Below, one piece after another: positions 9,312 through 17,450 of a stretch of DNA of 64,000 bases. A program made the position numbers and the translations under genes. The stretch lies in the NCBI GenBank assembly GCA_964019335.1, contig OZ025651.1:806001-870000 (forward strand), in the 5' to 3' direction. The notes below the pieces were generated by a model that was not told the DNA's origin, ran no database searches, and saw only the letters and a program-made list of their open reading frames with translations. This DNA comes from Diplonema japonicum. Its lineage: Eukaryota; Euglenozoa; Diplonemea; Diplonemida; Diplonemidae. The stretch's first letter is position 1, and every line of letters begins with the position of its first letter.

Positions 9312-12300
9312 ATGAACGTGTTCATAGTGAATGTGGACAAGACGCAGATAGACTTCGAAGCAGGAGAGAGAACCACGTTTAGAGAAGTGAGAGATGTAGC
9401 AGCGAAGGAATTCAATGCAATCGCACAGAACGTGTGCCTGACGCACATGGGAAAGACTTACAATGCTGACGAATTGGACCTCGAATTGTCTGTCTGCGGG
9501 GTGGCTCAGGACGATCCAATAGAAGTCACCCTCCCGCCTGGAGCAATAGCACGCACTCTCATAGACGCCGAACCCGAACTGTACGGGATGACCGCAGAGG
9601 CATTCATCCACATGTACCTCAGCGAGAGGGGCAGGAAATACAAAACCCAAAAGTGGCTGCAGCTATTCAAAGACTCGAAGGGCAACGCTGCGTGGAACGA
9701 ATCAAAAAGAGTGTTTACTTTCGCCGCGCCTTATCAGAACCCTCCCCTTGAACGCATTAAGCACGTCATCCAAATTGGGTACACTTCAAAAGCCTTCAGA
9801 GATAAGCTTGCATACCTCTTCTCCCACAGACGGATAGACATGGCATCAGATGAGTTCGTCGGGATGGCGATCGACGCTTGCGACACGTTTACACTGATGC
9901 ATCCGTCGCCCATGATCCAAGCGATTAAGAGGGGCAGCGTCCCTCTTGTCCGCAAGGCCTTTGCACGAACAGCCTATGACCGCGTGACTGCTGACGATAT
10001 GAAGTATGTTCTGATGAACCCGAGCTCAGAGGTTCTGCAAGTTTTTCTTGAGGAGAATTTCTGTTGGGCTACGGTGGGCATTGCGGAATGCATGAATCCT
10101 GCATACATACGAAGCCACGGGCCTCTCCTGAGGAAACACTTGAAGGGCGAGGATGTCAACGAAGCGATCACTGTCGTCAATAAGGTTCTCCTCCGAAAAG
10201 CGTGCGGCCACACCGACATAGAGGGGTTTCGGTTTCTTTTACAATGGTGCGCCGACGACACGGATAGTATCCACTTGAAACCCACCAACGGGGCTGCCGT
10301 GGTTGCCGCAGCAAGGAACCCAGACCCTCGCTTCCTCAAAGAGCTCCTCAAGGCGGGTGTCACTGCAAAAACAACAACAAAAGACGTACCCATCGTGGAA
10401 GCTGCAAAAAAAGGCCTGACGAGCAATGTGGAAACTCTCCTAGACGCTGGAATCCCTCTTTACAGGTCTCTCCTCGGGACGGCTCTCCAATTGGGAAACA
10501 CATCTCTCGTAACATTGCTCATCGATCGTGGCGCTGATGTAAATGCTCACAGAAACGGTGCTACCAACTTGCAACTGGCTGTCAGTAGCAGCCCTGCCTT
10601 TGTACCATTGCTGCTCGAACTCGGTTCGGATGCCAACAAGGTTTCTTTAAAGGAACGAAGAACGCCCCTCGAACTCGCTGCTGGCAATGGAGCCTGTAGT
10701 GTAATCGCAGCCCTCCTGTCCCATGGTGCAGACGCAGGGGTGGGCAACCCTTTGAAGTGGGCTGTCAGGTCAGGATGCCAAGATGCCGCAAAGATGTTGT
10801 TGACGCTCGACACCAACTTTCAACCCGCATTGGAGAAGGCAATCTTAATGGGACAGGACACGTTGGCCAGCGTTTTCCCTGTCGATAATGAGACGCCTTT
10901 CCTCAAACAATTTATGAAGGCCTGTTCCGACTCTCGTTTGCTGATGTATTTGCTGAACCGACGACCGAAAGAAGCGGCCAGCATCGTCACCATGCGTGAC
11001 AAAAAGGGACGGACTGTATTTCACGCGGTGGCTGCTCGGATGAAGGACGACCCGGAACCCGTTTTGAAAAAGCTTTTGGAGTTGGGTGCCGACCCTTCAA
11101 TCGGCAATGCAACATTGGCCTTCATTCGCAAATCATACCCAAAGTGCGTCAAACTTCTCATTGCAAACGGGAAGATCACTGTGACCCCCGAGATGATATT
11201 TAAGGCTGTCAGGATGCACGACACCCACGGGAGTTTAGGAGATCTCCTGACCGCGATGGGATCGGTGCCCCACGGTGTAATCACATACATCCTCAAAAGA
11301 GGTTGCTTAAGGTGCGTTCAGGCGCTGCACGAGAGCAACGTGGCGAAGCTCCACAATTACATTCCGGAGATTTTATCAAGTAAAAAACAAAACACTTTCG
11401 AACGTTCGAAGTGGCTGAGCGTGCTGCTCCCCAACAAGGAAGGCGGCGATAACGATCGGATCCTGCTGGCGGCGCTGAGACATAAGATTCACATGGGCGA
11501 GGAGGTCATGGAAAAGCTAAGCCCGGGGAGCAACTCTTTGAAAATAGCGATCGATAGCAGGACTTCGTACGACTACGTCACATGGCTGTTGACCGCAAAG
11601 TGTTCTGATCTGGATAAAGGGCTGCGTGCCGCGGTAAGAATAAAAGCGCCTAAAATTACGACCATGGTGCTTTTAAAGGGAGCAAAGGTGACCGCAGAGC
11701 TGCTGCATCGTGCTTTGATGGGGGAGACGAAACTGGGCTACAGTTACAGCACCCGTAGCACCGTTGAAGCGATGCTAGGCAGCGCCCCGCACCTTGTGAA
11801 TGCTACTAATGAAGACGGGGAAACGCTTCTAAAGCGTTCCGTTGAGTTAAACATTAAATGTGTAGCAAACAGGCTTATCACATACAAGACAATAGATGTG
11901 AACCTCGGTGCCCCTGTTCACATCGCCATAAAGCATCGACTTGATGACATTGCTGAAGGCCTTCTCAGAAGGGTTACCGATATCAACGCCCGAGATGTTA
12001 ATGGTGATACTGCTCTTCACGTTTTCTTTAAACGCAAGTTGAAGTGGAGATCTGCGTCGCTTCTGTGGGGTATACTGAGACGTGACCCTGACCTCAGCCT
12101 CAAAGGAAGCACTGGGGAAACCCCTTTCTGGACCGCCGCAAACCTTTCATACTCCGAAATGGTGAAGCTTATCAACGCCGGTTGCCCTCTGGACCCAGCC
12201 GTGGACAACAGTGGGGGGCTCACTCCTCTGATGGCCCTTTGCAGCAGTCCGTCCCCTAAAAAAATCAAAAGGTGCATCAGAAACCATGATGTTGTACAGA

Positions 12301-12455
12301 GCTTGGTATCTTGCATCAATGCCACCGATGATGATGGTTGGGACGCTGGTGACTACGTCGAGATGCGGTGCAAGAAGAGGGCACACACAGGTGTCACGAT
12401 CGATGAGCTACACTCGCTTGGGTTGAGAAAGAAAAGAAAGAGTGCTGCTTGTTGA
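9312..12455 (+). CDS. Ubiquitin-like-headed ankyrin repeat protein, 1047 aa
   Basis: The N-terminus (1-78) is a second ubiquitin-like domain: MNVFIVNVDKTQIDFEAGER, then the helix TFREVRDVAAKEF, then GKTYNADELD and a final DPIEVTLPPG. It parallels the head of the gene at 4883. Residues ~170-1010 contain many ankyrin repeats, clearest near 390-490 (for example TPLELAAGNGACSVIAALLSH) and near 900-1000 (DTALHVFFKR, TPLMALCSSP). The C-terminus is basic (LGLRKKRKSAAC), a possible nuclear localisation signal. No enzymatic domain is seen. Together with the 4883 gene it looks like an expanded family in which the head is conserved better than the array. The start at 9312 is the first ATG after the C/T-rich spacer. 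Confidence 0.75.
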   Translation: MNVFIVNVDKTQIDFEAGERTTFREVRDVAAKEFNAIAQNVCLTHMGKTYNADELDLELSVCGVAQDDPIEVTLPPGAIARTLIDAEPELYGMTAEAFIHMYLSERGRKYKTQKWLQLFKDSKGNAAWNESKRVFTFAAPYQNPPLERIKHVIQIGYTSKAFRDKLAYLFSHRRIDMASDEFVGMAIDACDTFTLMHPSPMIQAIKRGSVPLVRKAFARTAYDRVTADDMKYVLMNPSSEVLQVFLEENFCWATVGIAECMNPAYIRSHGPLLRKHLKGEDVNEAITVVNKVLLRKACGHTDIEGFRFLLQWCADDTDSIHLKPTNGAAVVAAARNPDPRFLKELLKAGVTAKTTTKDVPIVEAAKKGLTSNVETLLDAGIPLYRSLLGTALQLGNTSLVTLLIDRGADVNAHRNGATNLQLAVSSSPAFVPLLLELGSDANKVSLKERRTPLELAAGNGACSVIAALLSHGADAGVGNPLKWAVRSGCQDAAKMLLTLDTNFQPALEKAILMGQDTLASVFPVDNETPFLKQFMKACSDSRLLMYLLNRRPKEAASIVTMRDKKGRTVFHAVAARMKDDPEPVLKKLLELGADPSIGNATLAFIRKSYPKCVKLLIANGKITVTPEMIFKAVRMHDTHGSLGDLLTAMGSVPHGVITYILKRGCLRCVQALHESNVAKLHNYIPEILSSKKQNTFERSKWLSVLLPNKEGGDNDRILLAALRHKIHMGEEVMEKLSPGSNSLKIAIDSRTSYDYVTWLLTAKCSDLDKGLRAAVRIKAPKITTMVLLKGAKVTAELLHRALMGETKLGYSYSTRSTVEAMLGSAPHLVNATNEDGETLLKRSVELNIKCVANRLITYKTIDVNLGAPVHIAIKHRLDDIAEGLLRRVTDINARDVNGDTALHVFFKRKLKWRSASLLWGILRRDPDLSLKGSTGETPFWTAANLSYSEMVKLINAGCPLDPAVDNSGGLTPLMALCSSPSPKKIKRCIRNHDVVQSLVSCINATDDDGWDAGDYVEMRCKKRAHTGVTIDELHSLGLRKKRKSAAC

Positions 12456-12493
12456 TTACTTCCATTTCATGGTGAAGATTTTTTTTTTTCTGT

Positions 12494-12518
12494 GGTGGTC
12501 GTTGCAAGAGCGCCAATA
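12494..12518 (+). repeat. Dispersed 25-nt repeat, copy 2 (pair with 1756-1780)
   Basis: Matches 1756-1780 at 23 of 25 positions. It follows a T-run directly and lies 98 bases before the stop-to-start spacer's next ATG, just upstream of the duplicated cysteine-rich unit. Confidence 0.55.
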
Positions 12519-12615
12519 GGAAGTATTGCACGATTCAGTTAACAGTATAGTTTTTTTCTTCTTCTTTTTTATATTCTCCTTTTCCTTTCCCCTTCAAACC
12601 CGCAACAGCTCCACC

Positions 12616-13704
12616 ATGCTGCGTCATTTCACCACCGCCACCCTTGTGGCAGCCGCATTGGCACAGAACTCATCCATTCCGGCACGCCCTTCTACCCCCA
12701 GTGTCTGTTCCGCTCTTGTCTATAGAGGCCGGCAGGAGTGTGGCAGTGGCTACATGCTGGCCGACATCGACACGCTCACTTCATGCGCTGGCTTCGTCTG
12801 CGAGAACATGATGGGGCCCTGGTCCATTGCACATGGGAAGGACATGACAAAGAAACTCGCTGGTTCTGGTTACGGATGCGGGATCATGGACTGGGACGGG
12901 ACTGGTGTGACCGATGTCGTGTGCATGCCCATTCCTGTCCCCCCACCTGTGGCAGCATGCAATACCCTGACCTACGGAGCAGAGGAGCAGGAGTGCAGCA
13001 ACGGGCAAACCCTTGTAGACATCAACACGCTCACAGCCTGTGCTGACTACATCTGCGACAACATGATGGGGCCCTGGTCAGTGGCGCATGGGAGCGACAT
13101 GATGAAGAAGCTTGCAGGGCCTAGCTATGGGTGTGCCGTGCAGAACTGGGACATGGGGAAGGGGACAGGTATCGGGGACGTGGTCTGCATGCCTGGGAAC
13201 ACACCACCTGCCCCCACACCGACCAGGAGGTGTGACAATCTACAAGCCGCGAAGTTTGTGTGTCCCCCTGGAACACAACTGGCTGGGCTTGAAAGTCTGG
13301 AGGAATGCTCTGACGTGATCTGCAACACGGTGCTGGGAGAGTACGCTATTGCTCACGGCAGCGACATGACAAAGAAGCTTGCAGGGTCTGGCTACGGGTG
13401 CGTAGTCGAGGACTGGGACGGTACCGGTGTGGGGGATGTCATCTGTGAACCGCTGTCAGGTGTTTGCAATTCTCTGAACTACCGGAACGAGGAATGCCCT
13501 GCAGGTGAAGTGTTGGCTGACCCTAAGGTAGTGAAGGTGTGTTCCACTTACATTTGCACCGAGTTGCTCGCACCAACTTACATGGCACATGGGAGCGACA
13601 AAACGAAAATGCTTGTTGGATCCGCCTACGGCTGCATCATCGAGGACTGGTCCGGCGGCAATGTGGGCAGCATCTGTATCCCGGCAACAACCGCGAAGCA
13701 ATGA
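12616..13704 (+). CDS. Secreted cysteine-rich repeat protein, four-repeat paralogue
   Basis: A 362-residue protein with a signal peptide (MLRHFTTATLVAAALAQN) and four repeats of about 75-87 residues. Each repeat has six cysteines in fixed spacing, an N-terminal C-x2-L motif, an EC-x2-G motif, a strongly conserved AHGxDxxKxLxGxxYGC block, a W and a closing VC. Six cysteines suggest three disulfides per repeat, in keeping with secretion. I do not recognise the domain. A basic four-repeat core is shared almost base for base with the gene at 15054. The start at 12616 is chosen because the same MLRHF start occurs in the paralogue and begins the signal peptide; the frame runs further upstream only through T-rich sequence. 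A retrotransposon fragment sits 45 bases after the stop. Confidence 0.82.
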   Translation: MLRHFTTATLVAAALAQNSSIPARPSTPSVCSALVYRGRQECGSGYMLADIDTLTSCAGFVCENMMGPWSIAHGKDMTKKLAGSGYGCGIMDWDGTGVTDVVCMPIPVPPPVAACNTLTYGAEEQECSNGQTLVDINTLTACADYICDNMMGPWSVAHGSDMMKKLAGPSYGCAVQNWDMGKGTGIGDVVCMPGNTPPAPTPTRRCDNLQAAKFVCPPGTQLAGLESLEECSDVICNTVLGEYAIAHGSDMTKKLAGSGYGCVVEDWDGTGVGDVICEPLSGVCNSLNYRNEECPAGEVLADPKVVKVCSTYICTELLAPTYMAHGSDKTKMLVGSAYGCIIEDWSGGNVGSICIPATTAKQ

Positions 13705-13749
13705 GTAATGAGTTCACACAGGTTTTCTATAGTTCTTTCTACTTTTTTT

Positions 13750-13876
13750 GGAAGATATAAACGACAGCTAGGCACTACGGTGGGTAGCAGGGAACGACCC
13801 CAAAAGGGGAGCATCATAAGGTAGGCACGCCACCGCGGCGGGCCGTTGCTAACCACTTCGTTCCTATCATAGTGAA
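13750..13876 (+). mobile_element. 5'-truncated non-LTR retrotransposon copy, 127 bp
   Basis: It is identical, with no gaps, to the 3' end of the large element at 54429-54555, covering the last codons and the 3' UTR up to ATCATAGTGAA. It is preceded by T7 and followed by A then T7. The sister unit has no such insertion at the equivalent place (about 16660-16675), so this is an insertion after the tandem duplication or one lost from the sister. Identity over 127 bases implies recent activity. Confidence 0.92.
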
Positions 13877-14256
13877 ATTTTTTTAATCTCTAAAGGCGAG
13901 GTGGGTGGATACCATTGGAGAGCTCAAAGAAGTACACCAAACGTGATTTTTTCCTCTTTTTTCCCCCATCGTTTTTTAATTTATCTGTGTGACTTTTGCT
14001 AACCTCTCCCTCCCGCCAGTAATTCTTTTTTTTCTCTTTTTTTCTGTTCGCCCATTTAAAATATCTCCACTCGTGTTCTACTAAAAATCGCTGTGTGATC
14101 TCTTTAGTGTCATTTACCTTGGGAAAAAGTATCTGATGACATTAAAGAAGTTTGCAGCACCCCGGCCAAAAATGATGATTTCACATATTCTGTGTCTAAA
14201 TTGTTAAAGAAAGTAGAAGACGAAATCCGTTTGTTTGTTTCTCTCTTTTTTTTTTT

Positions 14257-14613
14257 AGTGTGTACCCCCCACGAATGAGGACGACGAGTCCGAGGGACGG
14301 AGCGAAGTGTGCAGAACGAGACGGATAAGACGCCCCTTCCCTGCGGACGGGGCAAAGAGGGTCAAGTCGCTCACAGCGATCGGAGGCAAGGCTGCAATAG
14401 GCTTTAACAGGAGACCGATCTTCGCATCAAGACAGACAGCGCAAAAGCTACAGGAGTTGAAAGGGACATACAAGAAAGAACGCGTGTCGAGACTACGAAA
14501 AGCTTTAAAGGCGACAATAGGAACGAAGGCTATGCTCCAGAAGGGGAGCATTAATAGATAGGAACTCACACCACAAGAGGCTGTCCTCGAGTGGGATTGT
14601 CTTTTACTATGAG
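14257..14613 (+). mobile_element. Diverged 5'-truncated retrotransposon fragment
   Basis: The frame 14307-14561 encodes about 80 residues clearly related to the C-terminus of the large element's second open frame: both share an FPA segment, a G-F-[ND]-RR-x2-FAS motif, YxKER and a closing QKGSI[NI]R. It is a different subfamily, since many residues differ. The 3' UTR ends in ACTATGAG and is followed by T9; an 11-base T-run precedes the fragment. The equivalent site in the sister unit is empty. Confidence 0.8.
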
Positions 14614-14726
14614 TTTTTTTTTCTTCCTTTTTTTTTTCTTAAAGCGTCAACGTACTTACGTAGACTCCCTCTCTTTTCACTCTTTGTTCTCTTTCGCTCG
14701 GGAGGAGATGATGTATTTGCACCGCG

Positions 14727-14749
14727 GTGAGCACTCGCATGCACACTGA
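14727..14749 (+). repeat. Dispersed 23-nt repeat, copy 2 (pair with 7541-7563)
   Basis: Matches 7541-7563 at 21 of 23 positions. It lies between the two units of the tandem duplication. Confidence 0.5.
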
Positions 14750-15053
14750 TACTTCGATACATCTATTTGTCCCGCCTCTTTTTTCGCTCTGGCGGAGAAG
14801 ACACTCCTGCTCCATCTCGTATATATATATGTGTTCTTCGATTTCTTCTTATTCATAGTGAAGCATTTTGTTCTTTATCGTTTTATCTTAACGGTTTTGT
14901 CCCATTTTCTTTCTCCGAGCTTCTTGAGCTTGTGCGCTTTTTTACCTTTATCCTACCTCAACTTTTTTTTTCTTCTTTTTTTTTCCCTGTATTCTCCTTT
15001 TCCTTTCCCCTCAAACCCGCAACACTGCTTAAACAGCTCCAGGTTTATCCACC

Positions 15054-16634
15054 ATGCTGCGTCATTTCACCACCGCCACCCTTGTGGCAGCCGCATTGGC
15101 ACAGAACTCATCCATTCCGGCACGCCCTTCTACCCCTCCCAGTGTCTGTTCCGCTCTTGTCTACAGAGCAGGCCAGCAGGAGTGTGGCAGTGGCTACATG
15201 CTGGCCGACATCGACACGCTCACTTCATGCGCTGGCTTCGTCTGCGAGAACATGATGGGGCCCTGGTCCATTGCACATGGGAAGGACATGACAAAGAAAC
15301 TCGCTGGTTCTGGTTACGGATGCGGGATCAAGGACTGGGACGGGACTGGTGTGGCGGATGTCGTATGCATGCCCATTCCTGTGACAGAGTGCAGCGCTTT
15401 GACCTACAAAGCAGGCCAGCAGGAGTGTGGCAGTGGCTACATGCTGGCCGACATCGACACGCTCACTTCATGCGCTGGCTTCGTCTGTGATAACCTGATG
15501 AAGCCCTGGTCCATTGCACATGGGAAGGATATGACAAAGAAACTCGCTGGTTCTGGTTACGGATGCGGGATCATGGACTGGGACGGGACTGGTGTGACCG
15601 ATGTCGTGTGCATGCCCATTCCTGTGACAAAATGCAGCGCCCTGACCTACAAAGCAGGCCAGCAGGAGTGTGGCAGTGGCTACATGCTGGCCGACATCGA
15701 CACGCTCACTTCATGCGCTGGCTTCGTCTGCGAGAACATGATGGGGCCCTGGTCCATTGCACATGGGAAGGACATGACAAAGAAACTCGCTGGTTCCGGT
15801 TACGGATGCGGGATCATGGACTGGGACGGGACTGGTGTGACCGATGTCGTGTGCATGCCCATTCCTGTCCCCCCACCTGTGGCAGCATGCAATACCCTGA
15901 CCTACAGAGCAGAGGAGCAGGAGTGCAGCAACGGGCAAACCCTTGTAGACATCAACACGCTCACAGCCTGTGCTGACTACATCTGCGACAACATGATGGG
16001 GCCCTGGTCAGTGGCGCATGGGAGCGACATGATGAAGAAGCTTGCAGGGCCTAGCTATGGGTGTGCCGTGCAGAACTGGGACATGGGGAAGGGGACAGGT
16101 ATCGGGGACGTGGTCTGCATGCCTGGGAACACACCACCTGCCCCCACACCGACCAGGAGGTGTGACAATCTACAAGCCGCGAAGTTTGTGTGTCCCCCTG
16201 GAACACAACTGGCTGGGCTTGAAAGTCTGGAGGAATGCTCTGACGTGATCTGCAACACGGTGCTGGGAGAGTACGCTATTGCTCACGGCAGCGACATGAC
16301 AAAGAAGCTTGCAGGGTCTGGCTACGGGTGCGTAGTCGAGGACTGGGACGGTACCGGTGTGGGGGATGTCATCTGTGAACCGCTGTCAGGTGTTTGCAAT
16401 TCTCTGAACTACCGGAACGAGGAATGCCCTGCAGGTGAAGTGCTGGCTGACCCTAAGGTAGTGAAGGTGTGTTCCACTTACATTTGCACCGAGTTGCTCG
16501 CACCAACTTACATGGCACATGGGAGCGACAAAACGAAAATGCTTGTTGGATCCGCCTACGGCTGCATCATCGAGGACTGGTCCGGCGGCAATGTGGGCAG
16601 CATCTGTATCCCGGCAACAACCGCGAAGCAATGA
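15054..16634 (+). CDS. Secreted cysteine-rich repeat protein, six-repeat paralogue
   Basis: A 526-residue paralogue of the gene at 12616 with the same signal peptide and six repeats instead of four. Repeats 1-3 (starting near residues 32, 114 and 196) are almost identical to each other, 82 residues apart, and include CGSGYMLADIDTLTSC; repeats 4-6 match the last three repeats of the sister. Repeat gain or loss by unequal recombination explains the 492-base length difference. The fourth repeat carries an extra MGKG insertion before its final cysteine. No membrane anchor is seen at the C-terminus, so the product is probably released or held in a vesicle or cell coat. Function unknown. Confidence 0.85.
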   Translation: MLRHFTTATLVAAALAQNSSIPARPSTPPSVCSALVYRAGQQECGSGYMLADIDTLTSCAGFVCENMMGPWSIAHGKDMTKKLAGSGYGCGIKDWDGTGVADVVCMPIPVTECSALTYKAGQQECGSGYMLADIDTLTSCAGFVCDNLMKPWSIAHGKDMTKKLAGSGYGCGIMDWDGTGVTDVVCMPIPVTKCSALTYKAGQQECGSGYMLADIDTLTSCAGFVCENMMGPWSIAHGKDMTKKLAGSGYGCGIMDWDGTGVTDVVCMPIPVPPPVAACNTLTYRAEEQECSNGQTLVDINTLTACADYICDNMMGPWSVAHGSDMMKKLAGPSYGCAVQNWDMGKGTGIGDVVCMPGNTPPAPTPTRRCDNLQAAKFVCPPGTQLAGLESLEECSDVICNTVLGEYAIAHGSDMTKKLAGSGYGCVVEDWDGTGVGDVICEPLSGVCNSLNYRNEECPAGEVLADPKVVKVCSTYICTELLAPTYMAHGSDKTKMLVGSAYGCIIEDWSGGNVGSICIPATTAKQ

Positions 16635-17217
16635 GTAATGAGTTCACACAGGTTTTCTATTTTTATTTACTCTAAAGGCGAGGTGGGTGGACACCATTGG
16701 AGAGCTTAAAGAAGTACACCAAACGTGTTTTTTTGTAGTTTTAAATATTGTGTTGTCTTCCTTTAATCTCCATATGCGTGAGTTTTGCTAGCACCTCCCC
16801 CCTCCCGCCTGTAATTCTTTTTCTTTTCTTTTTTCTGTTCTCCTGAATAAAATATCTCCACTCGTGTTCTACTAAAAATCGCTGTGTGAACTCTTTAGTG
16901 TTTTTTACCTTGGAAACGTATCCGGTGACATTAAAGAGGTTTGCGGCATGTCTAAATTGTTTTAAAGAGTAGAAGACGAAAAGAAGAAATCCTTTTTTTT
17001 CCTTTTTTTTTTCTGAAAGCGCCTTCTGAAGTTGCTTGTACGCCAGACGGTTTATAAGCAACCAAAGTAATTCATCTTTTTTTTTCTGAAAGCGCCAACA
17101 CGTACGTATGTGGACGCCTTCTCTTTTCACTCTTTGTTCTCTTTCGCTCGGGAAGAGATCGTGGCGTTAGCTGTGGCATATCTTTGTGAAGGCGGCTATC
17201 TTCTACTAGCTATAATG

Positions 17218-17267
<50 letters not shown>

Positions 17268-17450
17268 ATAGAGATCGAGGCCAGCTTTGTTCGGCTTTTT
17301 TTAAACCATTCTGCAAGATAAAACCGACTTTGCACAAAAACCACCTCTTTCTTTTCTTTCCCTTTTTTTTCCTTTCTTTTTTTTTTTCTTGGATAATATA
17401 TTTTCTAAAGAATACCGAACACAATAATAACAGGAAAAGGAGGGGGAGAA
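16635..17450. other. Spacer with A41 tract
   Basis: The first half (to about 17160) is the 3' flank of the duplicated unit. It is followed by an uninterrupted A41 run at 17225-17265 and a T-rich stretch ending in CTAAAG at about 17408-17414, a plausible trans-splice acceptor for the 2218-residue gene. No gene is seen on either strand. Confidence 0.6.

Larger units (their letters stand above)
12569..17160 (+). repeat. Tandem duplication of a cysteine-rich gene unit
   Basis: Copy A runs from about 12569 to 14715, copy B from about 14990 to 17160. Both include a T/C-rich leader (TATTCTCCTTTTCCTTTCCC), the cysteine-rich gene and a shared 3' flank recognisable by GGCGAGGTGGGTGGA and CTCTTTGTTCTCTTTCGCTC. 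Coding parts are nearly identical. Copy B has 492 extra bases (two more repeats in the gene). Copy A has two insertions, at 13750-13876 and 14257-14613, that copy B lacks. Confidence 0.85.

Noticed and set aside
14831-15490. A second-frame open stretch over the six-repeat gene
   Set aside because: It only mirrors the repeats of the real gene in another frame and lacks the signal peptide and cysteine pattern.
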